Assembly (NCBI GenBank): GCA_003151275.1 | Contig: PLXC01000101.1 | Coordinates: forward strand, 1 to 64,000 | Origin: Candidatus Melainabacteria bacterium | GTDB taxonomy: Bacteria > Cyanobacteriota > Vampirovibrionia > Obscuribacterales > Obscuribacteraceae | Reading direction: 5' to 3' | DNA length: 64,000 nt | In this document: piece after piece, positions 36,193 to 44,830 of the stretch | Numbering within the stretch: position 1 is the first letter of the stretch | Layout of the letters: every line of letters starts with the position of its first letter | Made by a program: the position numbers and the translations under genes | The notes under the pieces: model-generated | Databases searched by the model: none | What the model was told of the DNA's origin: nothing | Seen by the model: the letters and a program-made list of their open reading frames with translations, nothing else

Positions 36193-36210
36193 ATTATCGA
36201 TAATCGATTA
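36193..36210. promoter_or_regulatory. Overlapping AT-rich dyads (candidate operator)
   Basis: ATTATCGATAAT (36193-36204) and TAATCGATTA (36201-36210) are perfect palindromes that overlap. A related ATAATCGATT lies at about 36067-36076. They sit between the divergent GntR gene and the gene starting at 36270, and so could be autoregulatory binding sites. Confidence 0.45.
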
Positions 36211-36269
36211 TATTAAATGAGAGACTTTACTCTCCAAATTTGGACAACGGTTAGCAAGAGGTAATTGAA

Positions 36270-36881
36270 ATGTCAGACCAAGACTATATTTACGGCGTAT
36301 TTGAAGACGCCGACAACGTCCCAGCTGTGGTTTCACAGTTGCACAAAGCTGGCTTGCAGACCTCTGAAATCTGCGTGCTCGGTAAGAAGAGCGAGCAATT
36401 TACGAACATTGCCGGCAAGATAGAGGATCCAACGGCAAAATACTTCATCCATTTTGGAATCGCGGGAGCCATTGGCGGGTTAATGGCCGGTATCTTCGCC
36501 TCTTTACATATTCCAGGCGTCAACGGATTTCAAGTTATAGTCCCCCTAATGGGCACTATTGCCGGTGGCGCGTGTTTCCCATATTTCGTTTGTCAGCTTG
36601 CTACCTTTCTGACATCAAATCAACCACAGCACTGGGCTAGCGTTTTTGAGGGTTCAGTTGCAGCGGGCGCTGTAATAGTTATGGCTGAACCACAGTCTGC
36701 GCAGGAAAGAAATTCAGCGATGAACATTTTTCTCGCCAGTAACCCAATCGAAATGATCTTCAGACGCTCTCCGTGGGGACTTGCTGGAATGGATGGAACG
36801 GACGGGGCTGTCTTCGCGCCAAATGAACTGGAAGTCGAATTTGAGATGGAACGTGAACGCCGTCTCACTGCAGTTGCCTAA
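36270..36881 (+). CDS. Membrane protein with GsiB/DUF-like stress pattern
   Basis: 203 residues. N-terminal YIYGVFEDADNVPAVVSQLHKAGL resembles the N-terminal part of general-stress/DUF3341-type proteins. Two TM segments (about 67-88, FGIAGAIGGLMAGIFASLHI, and about 93-118) follow. A further domain (WASVFEGSVAAGAVIVMAE) ends in an acidic/basic tail. GAGGT lies seven bases before ATG 36270. A regulator of membrane permeability or stress is possible, but this is inference. It is divergent from the GntR gene with dyads between them, and a clear terminator follows. Confidence 0.6.
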   Translation: MSDQDYIYGVFEDADNVPAVVSQLHKAGLQTSEICVLGKKSEQFTNIAGKIEDPTAKYFIHFGIAGAIGGLMAGIFASLHIPGVNGFQVIVPLMGTIAGGACFPYFVCQLATFLTSNQPQHWASVFEGSVAAGAVIVMAEPQSAQERNSAMNIFLASNPIEMIFRRSPWGLAGMDGTDGAVFAPNELEVEFEMERERRLTAVA

Positions 36882-36903
36882 GTAACTGCGTCCATGCCAA
36901 ATG

Positions 36904-36935
36904 AACTCGCCTTCAAAAAGAAGGGGAGTTTTTTT
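36904..36935 (+). terminator. Rho-independent terminator
   Basis: AACTCGCCTTC-AAAAA-GAAGGGGAGTT forms a stem of about 10 bp (with one mismatch) and is followed by T5-7. It closes the 36270 gene. Confidence 0.85.
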
Positions 36936-36984
36936 GGTAGCTACTTTCTTTTGCGGTGATTACACGCGATAATTACAATTCACC

Positions 36985-38169
36985 ATGACTATCAAAGTGC
37001 CAACCAATGCGGCTCCGTGGCGCGATACCTGTCCAGAAAGTGCGCTCAGCCATCTCCAATTGCCGGCAATTGATAAAATGCCGGACGAAATGTCGTATGA
37101 CGTAGTCATCATCGGCGGTGGCATTGCGGGACTGAGTACCGCCCAATCTGTTGCACGCGCTGGAGCTTCGGCAGTGGTTTTAGAAGCTCATCCAGCGCTC
37201 GCCCTGGGTGCCTCAGGTAAGAATGCCGGCATCTTGTGCGCTGGTATAAACATGCCGATAACCTATACGCCAAAGGGAAGCCCAGCTGCAGAACTCTGGT
37301 CTGCCACGCAGCAGATGCTATTCACTGTTCTGCAAGAAGCTCAGGAAATTGGCTGCATGTTAGACGTGAAGCGCATTGGCGCTATGGCGTTAGCAACGAG
37401 TAAAACTGCAGCAAAACGATTGGAGCGAGAAACCAAAGCTCGTCTTTCTGCCGGGATGAGCGCGGAGCTTATTTCAGCAGCCGAAGTCGATCGTCTAGCG
37501 GCTGGCTATCTCGATGTGAATAAAGTACTCCAGGCGATGCTTTTGCCAGATGAGGGGGCGATTCACCCTTTCACTTTACTGGCGACGTTGGCTAATAAAG
37601 CTAGAAAAGCAGGCGCTCAAATATACGGCAATGCTCGTGTTGTTTCGATTGATAAAAATGCGGAAGGCTGGTTAATAAGTACCGACAATGACAAGAGAAT
37701 CCAAAGTCGCGGTATCGTTTCTGCAGTTGGACCGACCGTCGAAACTACCGGAAGAATTTTTGCCCTGTCGTTCAAAACCGCTGTGCCTGAAACTTGTCCA
37801 GTTTGGTGGGATGCAAACCCGTACATCTATTATGATTTCCGACCAGGCAACGGCTGTTTGACGGTTAGTGGCGGGCGTTATGGAGCTCCAGGGACGGATA
37901 AACTGGACCGCTCTTACCATCAGAAAATGACTGCTGCGACCAAGCAGTGGGTTCCGGCACTTGCGGAGGCTGAACCGGATTACTGTTGGGCGGTTGACTT
38001 GCATGTCGCAGCGGATTTGATGCCGGAAATTGTGGTTAAGGACGTAAACTCTCTGTCTATTCAAGGACTCGGTGCTTTGGGAGTGCTTCCTGGCATTGTT
38101 TTGGGTCAACAAGCTGGTATTCAAATCACTAAGAATATTCTGTCCAAGAGCTCGATGGTGAGTACTTAA
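36985..38169 (+). CDS. FAD-dependent amine/amino-acid oxidase (DAO family)
   Basis: 394 residues. The dinucleotide-binding fold is YDVVIIGGGIAGLSTAQSVARAG with the acidic end VVLEAH, followed by GASGKNAGILCAG where FAD is held. The substrate half has TVSGGRYGAPG and the C-terminal SIQGLGALGVLPGIVLGQQAG closes FAD binding. It oxidises a primary or secondary amine or amino acid, giving H2O2 or passing electrons on. The substrate cannot be read, but the next gene is putrescine aminotransferase (50 bp downstream), so an amine from polyamine breakdown is a reasonable guess. ATG 36985. Confidence 0.82.
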   Translation: MTIKVPTNAAPWRDTCPESALSHLQLPAIDKMPDEMSYDVVIIGGGIAGLSTAQSVARAGASAVVLEAHPALALGASGKNAGILCAGINMPITYTPKGSPAAELWSATQQMLFTVLQEAQEIGCMLDVKRIGAMALATSKTAAKRLERETKARLSAGMSAELISAAEVDRLAAGYLDVNKVLQAMLLPDEGAIHPFTLLATLANKARKAGAQIYGNARVVSIDKNAEGWLISTDNDKRIQSRGIVSAVGPTVETTGRIFALSFKTAVPETCPVWWDANPYIYYDFRPGNGCLTVSGGRYGAPGTDKLDRSYHQKMTAATKQWVPALAEAEPDYCWAVDLHVAADLMPEIVVKDVNSLSIQGLGALGVLPGIVLGQQAGIQITKNILSKSSMVST

Positions 38170-38219
38170 TAGCGCGGTAGTGCTATCCTTTCTGCTGTTC
38201 CAGCACAACGGTGTTAAAA

Positions 38220-39593
38220 ATGCCTCAAGATTTAAAATCTGCTAAATCCAAGTCCGAAGCCGTTTTGGACATCATTTCCAAGAAGAAATTGAACGAGTCC
38301 GAAATCAAGACGTTAATCAGCGACTCTGTTAAGTACTGGACAGACCACGTTAACGCCGGTTTCCTGCAATATCGCAAGTCAGTCAGCACTGATTACACAG
38401 CGGTTGAATGGGATGATGAAGGTTCGGTTTTTCGCGATGTGAATGGAAAAGAATTCATCGATATGTTGGGTGGTTTCGGCATCTATAACGTCGGTCATAG
38501 ACATCCACGCGTACTTAAGGCTGTTCGCGATCAGTTGGAAAAGCAAGCGATTCACTCCCAAGAATTGATCGATCCATTGCGTACTTATCTTGCACATCTG
38601 GTTTCATTGATCGCTCCTGGAGATTTGCAATATTCATTCTTTACGAATTCCGGCACGGAGTCGGTGGAAGCTTGCTTGAAAATGGCCATGTTGACCACCG
38701 GCCGTCACCACTTTATCGGCGCCATTGGCGCGTTTCACGGGAAGACGCTTGGGTCGCTCGGTGGCACATCGAAAGCCGTATTTAGAGAACCGTTTTTGCC
38801 ATTGATGCATTGGACACACGTACCGTTTGGCGACGTCGACACATTGCGAACGATGATTCAATCATTCGATTTTTCGGGCGATAAAGTTGCAGCTGTTGTT
38901 TTGGAGCCGATTCAAGGCGAAGGTGGAATCAACGTTTCTCCGCCAGGCTACCTTGGTGCCGTTAGGGAATTGTGCGATAAATATGGCGCGGTTTTGATTC
39001 TTGACGAAATTCAAAGCGGCATGGGTCGCAGCGGCACTATGTTCGCTTGTGATTACGACGGCGTCGTGCCTGACCTGATGGCAGTGGGCAAAGGATTCGG
39101 CGGAGGTGTTATGCCTATTGGTGCCTGTATTGGCACCCCGAAAACTTGGGAAAGATACATCGAGAATCCGTTTTTGCATACCACCACTTTTGGTGGCAAT
39201 CCGTTGGCGTGCGCAGCGGCAATTGCTACCATCAATGTTCTTCTCGAAGAAGACTTGCCAAAGCAAGCCGCTGAAAAAGGCGAATACCTGCTGCCTAAGT
39301 TTGCTGAGCTGGCTCGCAAATATCCACAGGTGCTTAAGGGCGGACGTGGTCGCGGATTGATGTTGGGCATGGAGTTTACAACCAACGAGATTGGTTACGA
39401 AATCGCCAAAAATCTGTTTGCCCGAAACATACTCATCTCCGGCACTTACATCAATTCGAGAGTTCTGCGAGTTGAACCACCGCTGGTTATCTCTTATGAG
39501 CAACTCGACAAGTTCCTTGCTTCTCTGGAAGAGTCCATCAAAGCTGTTTATAAGAGCAATTCTTTGAGCGAAGTTACTGCTGGTGTTAGTTAG
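38220..39593 (+). CDS. patA: Putrescine aminotransferase (PatA/YgjG type)
   Basis: 457 residues from ATG 38220 (GTG 38211 possible). The sequence follows E. coli PatA closely in memory: HVNAGFLQYRKSVS, FIDMLGGFGIYNVGHRHP, QAIHSQELIDPLR, YSFFTNSGTESVEACLK, LEPIQGEGG and LDEIQSGMGRSG. PLP Lys is about residue 291 in VGKGFGGGVMPIG. Then HTTTFGGNPLACAAAIATINVL and RVEPPLVIS. It moves the amino group of putrescine or cadaverine to 2-oxoglutarate. A class III ornithine or acetylornithine enzyme is the alternative, but the match to PatA is better. Co-oriented with the FAD oxidase, so likely one pathway. Confidence 0.9.
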   Translation: MPQDLKSAKSKSEAVLDIISKKKLNESEIKTLISDSVKYWTDHVNAGFLQYRKSVSTDYTAVEWDDEGSVFRDVNGKEFIDMLGGFGIYNVGHRHPRVLKAVRDQLEKQAIHSQELIDPLRTYLAHLVSLIAPGDLQYSFFTNSGTESVEACLKMAMLTTGRHHFIGAIGAFHGKTLGSLGGTSKAVFREPFLPLMHWTHVPFGDVDTLRTMIQSFDFSGDKVAAVVLEPIQGEGGINVSPPGYLGAVRELCDKYGAVLILDEIQSGMGRSGTMFACDYDGVVPDLMAVGKGFGGGVMPIGACIGTPKTWERYIENPFLHTTTFGGNPLACAAAIATINVLLEEDLPKQAAEKGEYLLPKFAELARKYPQVLKGGRGRGLMLGMEFTTNEIGYEIAKNLFARNILISGTYINSRVLRVEPPLVISYEQLDKFLASLEESIKAVYKSNSLSEVTAGVS

Positions 39594-39635
39594 GCGAGCC
39601 GTAGGCGCACCTTTTTTTATACTCAGAAAGAACGC

Positions 39636-41138
39636 TTAGGCTGACTTGACCGCACGGTCGGCAGCAGGCGCCTTCTGAGTCTGAGTGGAAGCGTGAACGA
39701 ATTGTTTCCACCACATTGAAAGTGGATTTCGTTCAATCTTGTGTCGCATCATGCTCGTTCTGACAAATTTTTCTTCTTTGGGCATATTCAGCGCTCGTAC
39801 AATTGCGCTGGCTGTAGCCTCGTGTTGTGTTGGATCGGCTGCGAGCGCATGCTGACCAATTTCATGCCAAGCACCAGCTCCCGGAGACAAAAGCAAAACG
39901 CCAGGATTGCTGTGTCGACAAACAACAAATTCCTTAGCAGTTAAGTTCAAACCATCGCGAACAGGATTTACTAGCATCGCGTCCGCCACCGGATACAGTG
40001 CCGCCAATTCGGCCGGTGTCAGTGACTGTTCCACCCAGCGGATTGGTTTCCAATTATCTCGTTGCCAACGATCGTTTACAGCATTGCCCAAGGCACGGCA
40101 GTCATCCCAATACTTATCGAAGACAGGAATGCCGGCTCTGCTGCGACCGCAAATTTGCACGAACGCAACGTCACCACGCAACCCTTCATTTTGCTCCATC
40201 AACAAATCGATTATTTTTAAACGATCCATCACTGCTTTGGTGTAATCGGCTCGATCTACGGACAGAATAAAGCGCTCGCCGTGGTTTAGTCCGACTTTAT
40301 CAAAGGCGATGCTTCCGGCTTTGGACATTTCTGTCCAACGATCGATGTCGATTCCGAGTGGTTGAACGACTAGCTTTGTGGAAGTGGAAATTGATGCCAC
40401 TGGTTGGACAAATGGACGTAAAACAAATGGTGACTGCTCGGCTCCGGCAGCCCACTCCAATTCGCGCTGTGTCATGCCTACGTTTGTCTTGTAAATGGAT
40501 AGATCACTTTGATCGACGCTGAATTCACCCAAGTAATTCTCGACGAAGGACATGAAGTTCTGCGCGTATTCGTCTGTGTGGAAGCCAATACTTTCGGCAG
40601 CCAAAAGCCCACGGGCAATTTCTGTGATTGGTTCGATGAACTCCGCTTGGACATTTTTTGGCCAAGGAATATGCCAAAAAATGTTGCTGCGACCACCTTG
40701 TTGTCCTAAGAGTCGAGGCAGCAACGCCAACTGATAGTCTTGAACAAAGTATCGTTTTCTCGTGGCACGCTCGAAATTGATGTATTCGGCGAAGGTTTGG
40801 TTGAAACGTTTGTATTGCTTTCTCTTGTGCAAATCGTATGATGCAAATTCTGGAAGATCATGCATGATCGGCCACAGAAATTCGTTGCAGTAAGCATAGT
40901 GTCCTTTGACCACTGAATCAGTCAACTGCGTGACGAATTGTGCCTGACTAGCCGTTGGCGTAAGAAACTTTAGCGCGTCGTCACCGAGGAACCACCATGA
41001 GACATCAGTTCCATGTTGCCCTCTCCAAGCAGTATCTAGGCCCGAAGACACGCCGCCTGCAGCACCGGGTCCACGATAAGACACTATATCCATGCAGTCA
41101 CCTATAACCACAGAGTCTGGAATACGGACCAGAATCAC
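39636..41138 (-). CDS. otsA: Trehalose-6-phosphate synthase (GT20, OtsA type)
   Basis: 500 residues. Makes trehalose-6-phosphate from UDP- or ADP-glucose and glucose-6-phosphate. Family features: GAAGGVSSGLD (sugar-nucleotide/phosphate loop), GHYAYCNEFLWPIMHDL, VQDYQLALLPRLL, IFWHIPWPK, GFHTDEYAQNFMS, and the donor-site RDGLNLTAKEFVVCR with the SPGAGAWHEIG-type loop. GTG 41138 is the start; an internal ATG at residue 16 would remove the first strand. No otsB phosphatase is adjacent. Convergent with patA, 42 bp apart. Confidence 0.9.
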   Translation of the reverse strand: MILVRIPDSVVIGDCMDIVSYRGPGAAGGVSSGLDTAWRGQHGTDVSWWFLGDDALKFLTPTASQAQFVTQLTDSVVKGHYAYCNEFLWPIMHDLPEFASYDLHKRKQYKRFNQTFAEYINFERATRKRYFVQDYQLALLPRLLGQQGGRSNIFWHIPWPKNVQAEFIEPITEIARGLLAAESIGFHTDEYAQNFMSFVENYLGEFSVDQSDLSIYKTNVGMTQRELEWAAGAEQSPFVLRPFVQPVASISTSTKLVVQPLGIDIDRWTEMSKAGSIAFDKVGLNHGERFILSVDRADYTKAVMDRLKIIDLLMEQNEGLRGDVAFVQICGRSRAGIPVFDKYWDDCRALGNAVNDRWQRDNWKPIRWVEQSLTPAELAALYPVADAMLVNPVRDGLNLTAKEFVVCRHSNPGVLLLSPGAGAWHEIGQHALAADPTQHEATASAIVRALNMPKEEKFVRTSMMRHKIERNPLSMWWKQFVHASTQTQKAPAADRAVKSA

Positions 41139-41157
41139 TTCAAGTGATGACGGAGCT

Positions 41158-41188
41158 TTGCTCTAAGATGTTGCTATCTTAAGAGCAA
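41158..41188. other. Hairpin upstream of otsA
   Basis: TTGCTCTAAGAT pairs with ATCTTAAGAGCAA around a 6-base loop, with one bulged base. It lies 20 bp upstream of the otsA start and could be a leader structure. Confidence 0.4.
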
Positions 41189-41315
41189 TTTCATTTTTAA
41201 ATTCTAAATAAATCCATCGAGCAGCTCAGCTCTTTGGTTCTGGGTGCTTGGCAATTACTGCCTGGAGCATTGTGCCGTGTGTGCTTGCTAGCCACACAGG
41301 GTCAATCTGCCCTGA

Positions 41316-41342
41316 AAATTTCACCGATATCGGTAGAAATTT
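41316..41342. other. 27-bp inverted repeat
   Basis: ACCGATATCGGT (41323-41334) is a perfect palindrome flanked by AAATTTC and GAAATTT, which extends the dyad to 27 bp with one unpaired base. It sits between otsA (upstream side) and the 3' end of the gene at 41411, so it could be an operator or a terminator. Confidence 0.45.
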
Positions 41343-41410
41343 GGGCATTCCCTTAAGAATTCAAGGGGTATGACTATACCACCATTCGACGCTGAGCAGG
41401 GTTTTCATAC

Positions 41411-42550
41411 TCAGCCGCTTTTTCTGTTCTTGAACACAGCGTTGCCAAATTGATGATCCACCACCCGACCAGTGTCCTTAAGCCGGGTAAGCGTCTGATG
41501 GGCTCGGTGCGCGACATATGGATTCTCATCGTTGCTCAGCGCAATTAATATTGACTGATTTAAGTTGTAGTTCTCGGCCATGCAGAAACGAACATCGGGG
41601 TTACTGTCTCCGACTAACAGCCAAAGAACATCACCCGATTCATTCGCAGTTTCAGCGACCGACAAAAGCCAGCGCGTATACGACTCTTGATTTTGTTCTT
41701 CCAAACTTGGTTGGAACAGTTCCTCAACCTGCTCGAAGTGGTGTTCTAACTCTGGCTTAGTCCACGTGTTTGCCAAGTCTTGGATGTGCATGAAGATATG
41801 ATCTTCTAAATGAAACTGATTGTCGGTCGGATTTTCTGGTCCGACTGTTTCTTGTATTTGAGTTGCGGACTCAATACTCTTGAAAGCTGATTTTAATGCT
41901 TTTTCGTTCATAGCATTGTTTTTGTCTGCAGCGCCTCGGGAGGCGGCAGGTCCGTGGTCAGCGTGAGTTTGGCTTTGAGTGAGCTTCTCTAGATCGACGA
42001 GTTCTTGCTGCTCGCGAATTACTTGCATGCTACGTGCAACAAATTGACCGATCAATTTGCCTTTCAATGAGTTGTTGACGAAAGTGTTAAAATTCAACAA
42101 TTCTAGGCACAGGCCTGGATTCTGCAATTCCAGCTGGCGTAAACTCGGGTCAAGTTTAATCGACTCAAAATAGCGAAAGTCTTTGGCGTTGGCACCATCC
42201 ATAACTGGACGTCTGTCTCGAGGTCTGTACTTAGCTAATCCGCTGTCCCAGTAAGCTAAACCGGCTTTGCGTGTTTGCATGTCGTGCAGAAGGTGGTCCC
42301 CACCTAGTTGTCCGGATAAGTAATTATCAGAAGGCGTCGGCAGCTCGCTCTTCTCGTCTAGATCATCAGTCGGACTGCTTTCTGCGAGGATTAGGCTGTC
42401 GGCCGCTTGATTCGGAGTTCCTTCACTGTAGTCGGAAGTTTTGATAATTTCTATGTTGTTGCACTCGACTATGTCTAAAGTGCCGGGCGACGGTACTTTT
42501 GCGCACTGTTCCGACCTGCCGTTGAATAATCTTTTGATGAAATCGAACAT
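41411..42550 (-). CDS. Hypothetical protein with C-terminal HEAT-like region
   Basis: 379 residues, no signal peptide. The first 260 residues are acidic and probably disordered in part. The last 110 residues show paired helices of HEAT/LRV type: LLVGDSNPDVRFCMAENYNLNQSIL and LSNDENPYVAHRAHQTLTRLK. The same DxNPxVR pattern occurs in the protein at 46257-46715. HEAT-like repeats usually bind other proteins. ATG 42550 is the start; no operon partner is seen. Confidence 0.6.
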   Translation of the reverse strand: MFDFIKRLFNGRSEQCAKVPSPGTLDIVECNNIEIIKTSDYSEGTPNQAADSLILAESSPTDDLDEKSELPTPSDNYLSGQLGGDHLLHDMQTRKAGLAYWDSGLAKYRPRDRRPVMDGANAKDFRYFESIKLDPSLRQLELQNPGLCLELLNFNTFVNNSLKGKLIGQFVARSMQVIREQQELVDLEKLTQSQTHADHGPAASRGAADKNNAMNEKALKSAFKSIESATQIQETVGPENPTDNQFHLEDHIFMHIQDLANTWTKPELEHHFEQVEELFQPSLEEQNQESYTRWLLSVAETANESGDVLWLLVGDSNPDVRFCMAENYNLNQSILIALSNDENPYVAHRAHQTLTRLKDTGRVVDHQFGNAVFKNRKSG

Positions 42551-43006
42551 GGTTACATTCTCTCGTCTAGCTGTATTAGTGTGTTAGTGCCACTCTTCGA
42601 ATTAGCGACGCGTTGACAGGTGCTTTGTTCCGCTTGTTAAGTTCGCAGTCTCAACGAAAGTCGTAAACTGAAGCTCCGACGTGCATCTGGTTGATCAGAT
42701 CAGCAGGTTGTTTAGCTTGTTCAGCTGAGGTTCATTAATCGACATTGCTTGGTTTCCTTTTAAACCTTCATATTTGTTGGTGCAATTGTCGAATTCATAC
42801 ACGCAGTTGTTCCATCTCCGTTAAATTGGAACATGTATACAAGCGCTCAGCAGCTGGTTTTCGACGGTCTCCTTCGGCATACCAACTCAACATGTCCCAT
42901 TGGGGGGAGATATTCACCTTTCTACCTAGCAACCTGGAACAATCTAGGGATCAGATTCGCCCTAGAGAAAAGAATCATCATCCGTGACTACAGGGAGGTA
43001 ATATCG
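42551..43006. other. Gene-poor stretch between divergent genes
   Basis: An open plus-strand frame begins at 42833 but its first 58 codons lack a ribosome site and look random. The strong AGGGAGG at 42992-42998 points to the start used at 43007. No RNA gene or repeat is seen. Confidence 0.45.
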
Positions 43007-43198
43007 GTGTCAGGAAATAGCGACTCGAAACCGTTTCAAGGCGAATTCAAGCACGCCGTGTACGCTACCGGCATGGAAGACGCAGTAGTAGATCTCGTTG
43101 TTATACAGTGGATTATGCAGAAGCTGAAGCGGGATCGGAAGAAGCGTCTCACCAGTGAGTATGGAACGTGCTATGGAGACAGCGCACGTAGTGCTTAA
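43007..43198 (+). CDS. Small basic protein
   Basis: 63 residues from GTG 43007, eight bases after AGGGAGG. The centre is helical with a hydrophobic face (MEDAVVDLVVIQWIMQKL) followed by a basic cluster (KRDRKKR). No family is recognised. The ribosome site is the main support. Confidence 0.45.
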   Translation: MSGNSDSKPFQGEFKHAVYATGMEDAVVDLVVIQWIMQKLKRDRKKRLTSEYGTCYGDSARSA

Positions 43199-43283
43199 GA
43201 AAGACAAGTTGACCCGCGACTACAGAACTTGCCATAACTAGTAGGGCCAGGTAGTAGTGAGGATGGAGAAAGGGAGCGACTCT

Positions 43284-43763
43284 TTAAGAGGCCTTTTTCT
43301 CTATTCCCAACTTGCGGTGCAGCTCTTTTTTCTTGGCGATCATTCGCGCCGATAAATGCGACAGCGAGTAAGTAACGTCTGAACAGCGTTGCTCGATTCT
43401 CATGAACAAGAGTTCTTCCGCATCAAAAATATGTTTCTCCAAGTGATCGGCAACTTTGGCGAGCAGCGCCGCGAATTCTTTATCGGCGGCGCATTCCACA
43501 TCGGTAAGCAAAATTTCCACTGAGTGAAATTCCTGGGCCGGACGTTTCATGTGCTCATAGCGCACGTGCCGAGAGATAAATGGATAAAAGTATTTCTGTT
43601 CAAGTTCCGCATGTACCTTGACGATACCAATTAACTCGTGCAGAAGTTGTCGCTTCAAGTCGGCTTCGTCGGTTGCTGCGATGATTGTGAGCATCTCCCG
43701 CATCTGTTCGTGCTCAGTTCGCAGAATCTCGATCGCATTTTGTTTTTCGGTCATTTCAGGCAT
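43284..43763 (-). CDS. Hemerythrin HHE-domain protein
   Basis: 159 residues with the His/Glu spacing of the HHE cation-binding domain: LRTEHEQMREML, HAELEQKYFYPF, HSVEILL and HLEKHIFDAEELLF. The di-iron site binds O2 or NO, or senses redox state. It is the last gene of a minus-strand group with two small stress-type proteins. ATG 43763 is used. Confidence 0.88.
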   Translation of the reverse strand: MPEMTEKQNAIEILRTEHEQMREMLTIIAATDEADLKRQLLHELIGIVKVHAELEQKYFYPFISRHVRYEHMKRPAQEFHSVEILLTDVECAADKEFAALLAKVADHLEKHIFDAEELLFMRIEQRCSDVTYSLSHLSARMIAKKKELHRKLGIEKKAS

Positions 43764-43785
43764 TTGAGGTTCTCTTGTCTAGTAA

Positions 43786-43815
43786 AAGAGGATGGAGCAT
43801 TATCTCCATCCTCTT
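43786..43815 (-). terminator. Perfect 12-bp hairpin between small genes
   Basis: AAGAGGATGGAG and CTCCATCCTCTT flank a 6-base loop. On the minus strand it is followed by TTTACT, so it could end the transcript of 43830-44213. Confidence 0.75.
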
Positions 43816-43829
43816 GGCGTGTTTAAACG

Positions 43830-44213
43830 TTATGGTGCTGCTGGAGCAGGTGAAGTTTCCGTCTTTGTCTCTGTCGTAGAAGTTGTGCCAGTCGTTGGCG
43901 CTTGAGCTGCTGGTGCAGCTGGGGCCGGAGCTGGAGTTTGCACCGGTACTGGTACTATTACCTGAGTAGGCTGAGGAGCCATCGGTACTTCAGGAACGGA
44001 TGGAGACGGGTTTCCGGCATTGTTTATAATGGTGGTTGAACTTGGAGCCGGCGGTGTTGCAACGTTTGTCGTCGTTACTGTGTTCATCGAACTAAAGTAA
44101 TAGATAGCAAATCCGATAAGGGCCAATACAATCAGCCCGATGATGGCGTAAGTGGCTGTCGAGTCTGACGGTGATGTGACGACAACATCTGGATCTTTTT
44201 CTCTGATAATCAT
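43830..44213 (-). CDS. Pro/Ala/Thr-rich single-span membrane protein
   Basis: 127 residues. An acidic start is followed by one TM helix (about 22-42, YAIIGLIVLALIGFAIYYF) and a long low-complexity tail of Pro, Ala, Thr and Val (PTQVIVPVPVQTPAPAP). The tail resembles extracytoplasmic linkers. ATG 44213 follows AGGAGAG. Part of the minus-strand stress-type cluster. Confidence 0.65.
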   Translation of the reverse strand: MIIREKDPDVVVTSPSDSTATYAIIGLIVLALIGFAIYYFSSMNTVTTTNVATPPAPSSTTIINNAGNPSPSVPEVPMAPQPTQVIVPVPVQTPAPAPAAPAAQAPTTGTTSTTETKTETSPAPAAP

Positions 44214-44281
44214 GTTCTCTCCTAGATATGTAAGTTGAATAAGTTAATTCCAAGTCGGCGACGGAACGAGGTGAGACGACA

Positions 44282-44318
44282 AGCAAAATCTGCCGGCGTC
44301 AGCCGAACAGATTTTGCT
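44282..44318 (-). terminator. Hairpin AGCAAAATCTG/CAGATTTTGCT
   Basis: An 11-bp perfect stem with an inner CGGC/GCCG stem and GTCA loop lies downstream of 44331-44684. The A/T-rich lower stem and no clean U tract make it a probable terminator or mRNA-end structure. Confidence 0.6.
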
Positions 44319-44330
44319 CAGCTCTACATT

Positions 44331-44684
44331 TTAATGGCTTAGTTTGTCTGCAGCCTTCTCAGAACCCAGGCGCAACTCATCCCACGCCGATTTCAGTTCA
44401 TCAAACGCTTTATCCATACCACCTTTGAATTCGATCCAAGCTTCGCCGCTAGCATCTTTGACTTCGCCAAATCGCTTAGTGGCGGCTTCGCGCTTTTCTT
44501 TAAGCTCGTTCAGTTTGCAGGCTGCATGGTCTTTGGCTTCTCCTGCCTTCGCCGACAATTCTCCAGCTTTAGCAGTCATCTCGTCGATTTTGGCGCCAAG
44601 TTCCTTGAGCTTGCATTCCATGTTGCCTTCATAATCACTCTTGTGGCTGCCACCGCAGCTGCTTACACTCGTATCAGGTTCCAT
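44331..44684 (-). CDS. Amphipathic helical protein (coiled-coil type)
   Basis: 117 residues with repeating Lys/Glu/Ala heptads: LKELGAKIDEMTAKAGELSAKAGEAK, then KLNELKEKREAATKRFGEV. Such apolipoprotein- or LEA-like helices occur in stress proteins of related bacteria (sll1863-like). No catalytic residue. ATG 44684 has AAGGAG upstream. Precedes the membrane protein and hemerythrin genes. Confidence 0.65.
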   Translation of the reverse strand: MEPDTSVSSCGGSHKSDYEGNMECKLKELGAKIDEMTAKAGELSAKAGEAKDHAACKLNELKEKREAATKRFGEVKDASGEAWIEFKGGMDKAFDELKSAWDELRLGSEKAADKLSH

Positions 44685-44830
44685 GGGTAATCTCCTTTTG
44701 ATTTAAACTTGTGCTCGTTCGCTCAGGTAAAGACCCTGTTCAGTCGAGAAAGTTCCATGTTCCAATTGGAGTCACAGGAATAAATGCTAATGCCTGAACC
44801 TGACTTCAATTCGGGATGCTAAGAGAGCAC

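Noticed and set aside
38862..39503. 213-codon frame antisense to patA
   Set aside because: Shadow frame; composition is random.
42833..43006. N-terminal extension of the small gene at 43007
   Set aside because: No ribosome site; AGGGAGG lies before GTG 43007.
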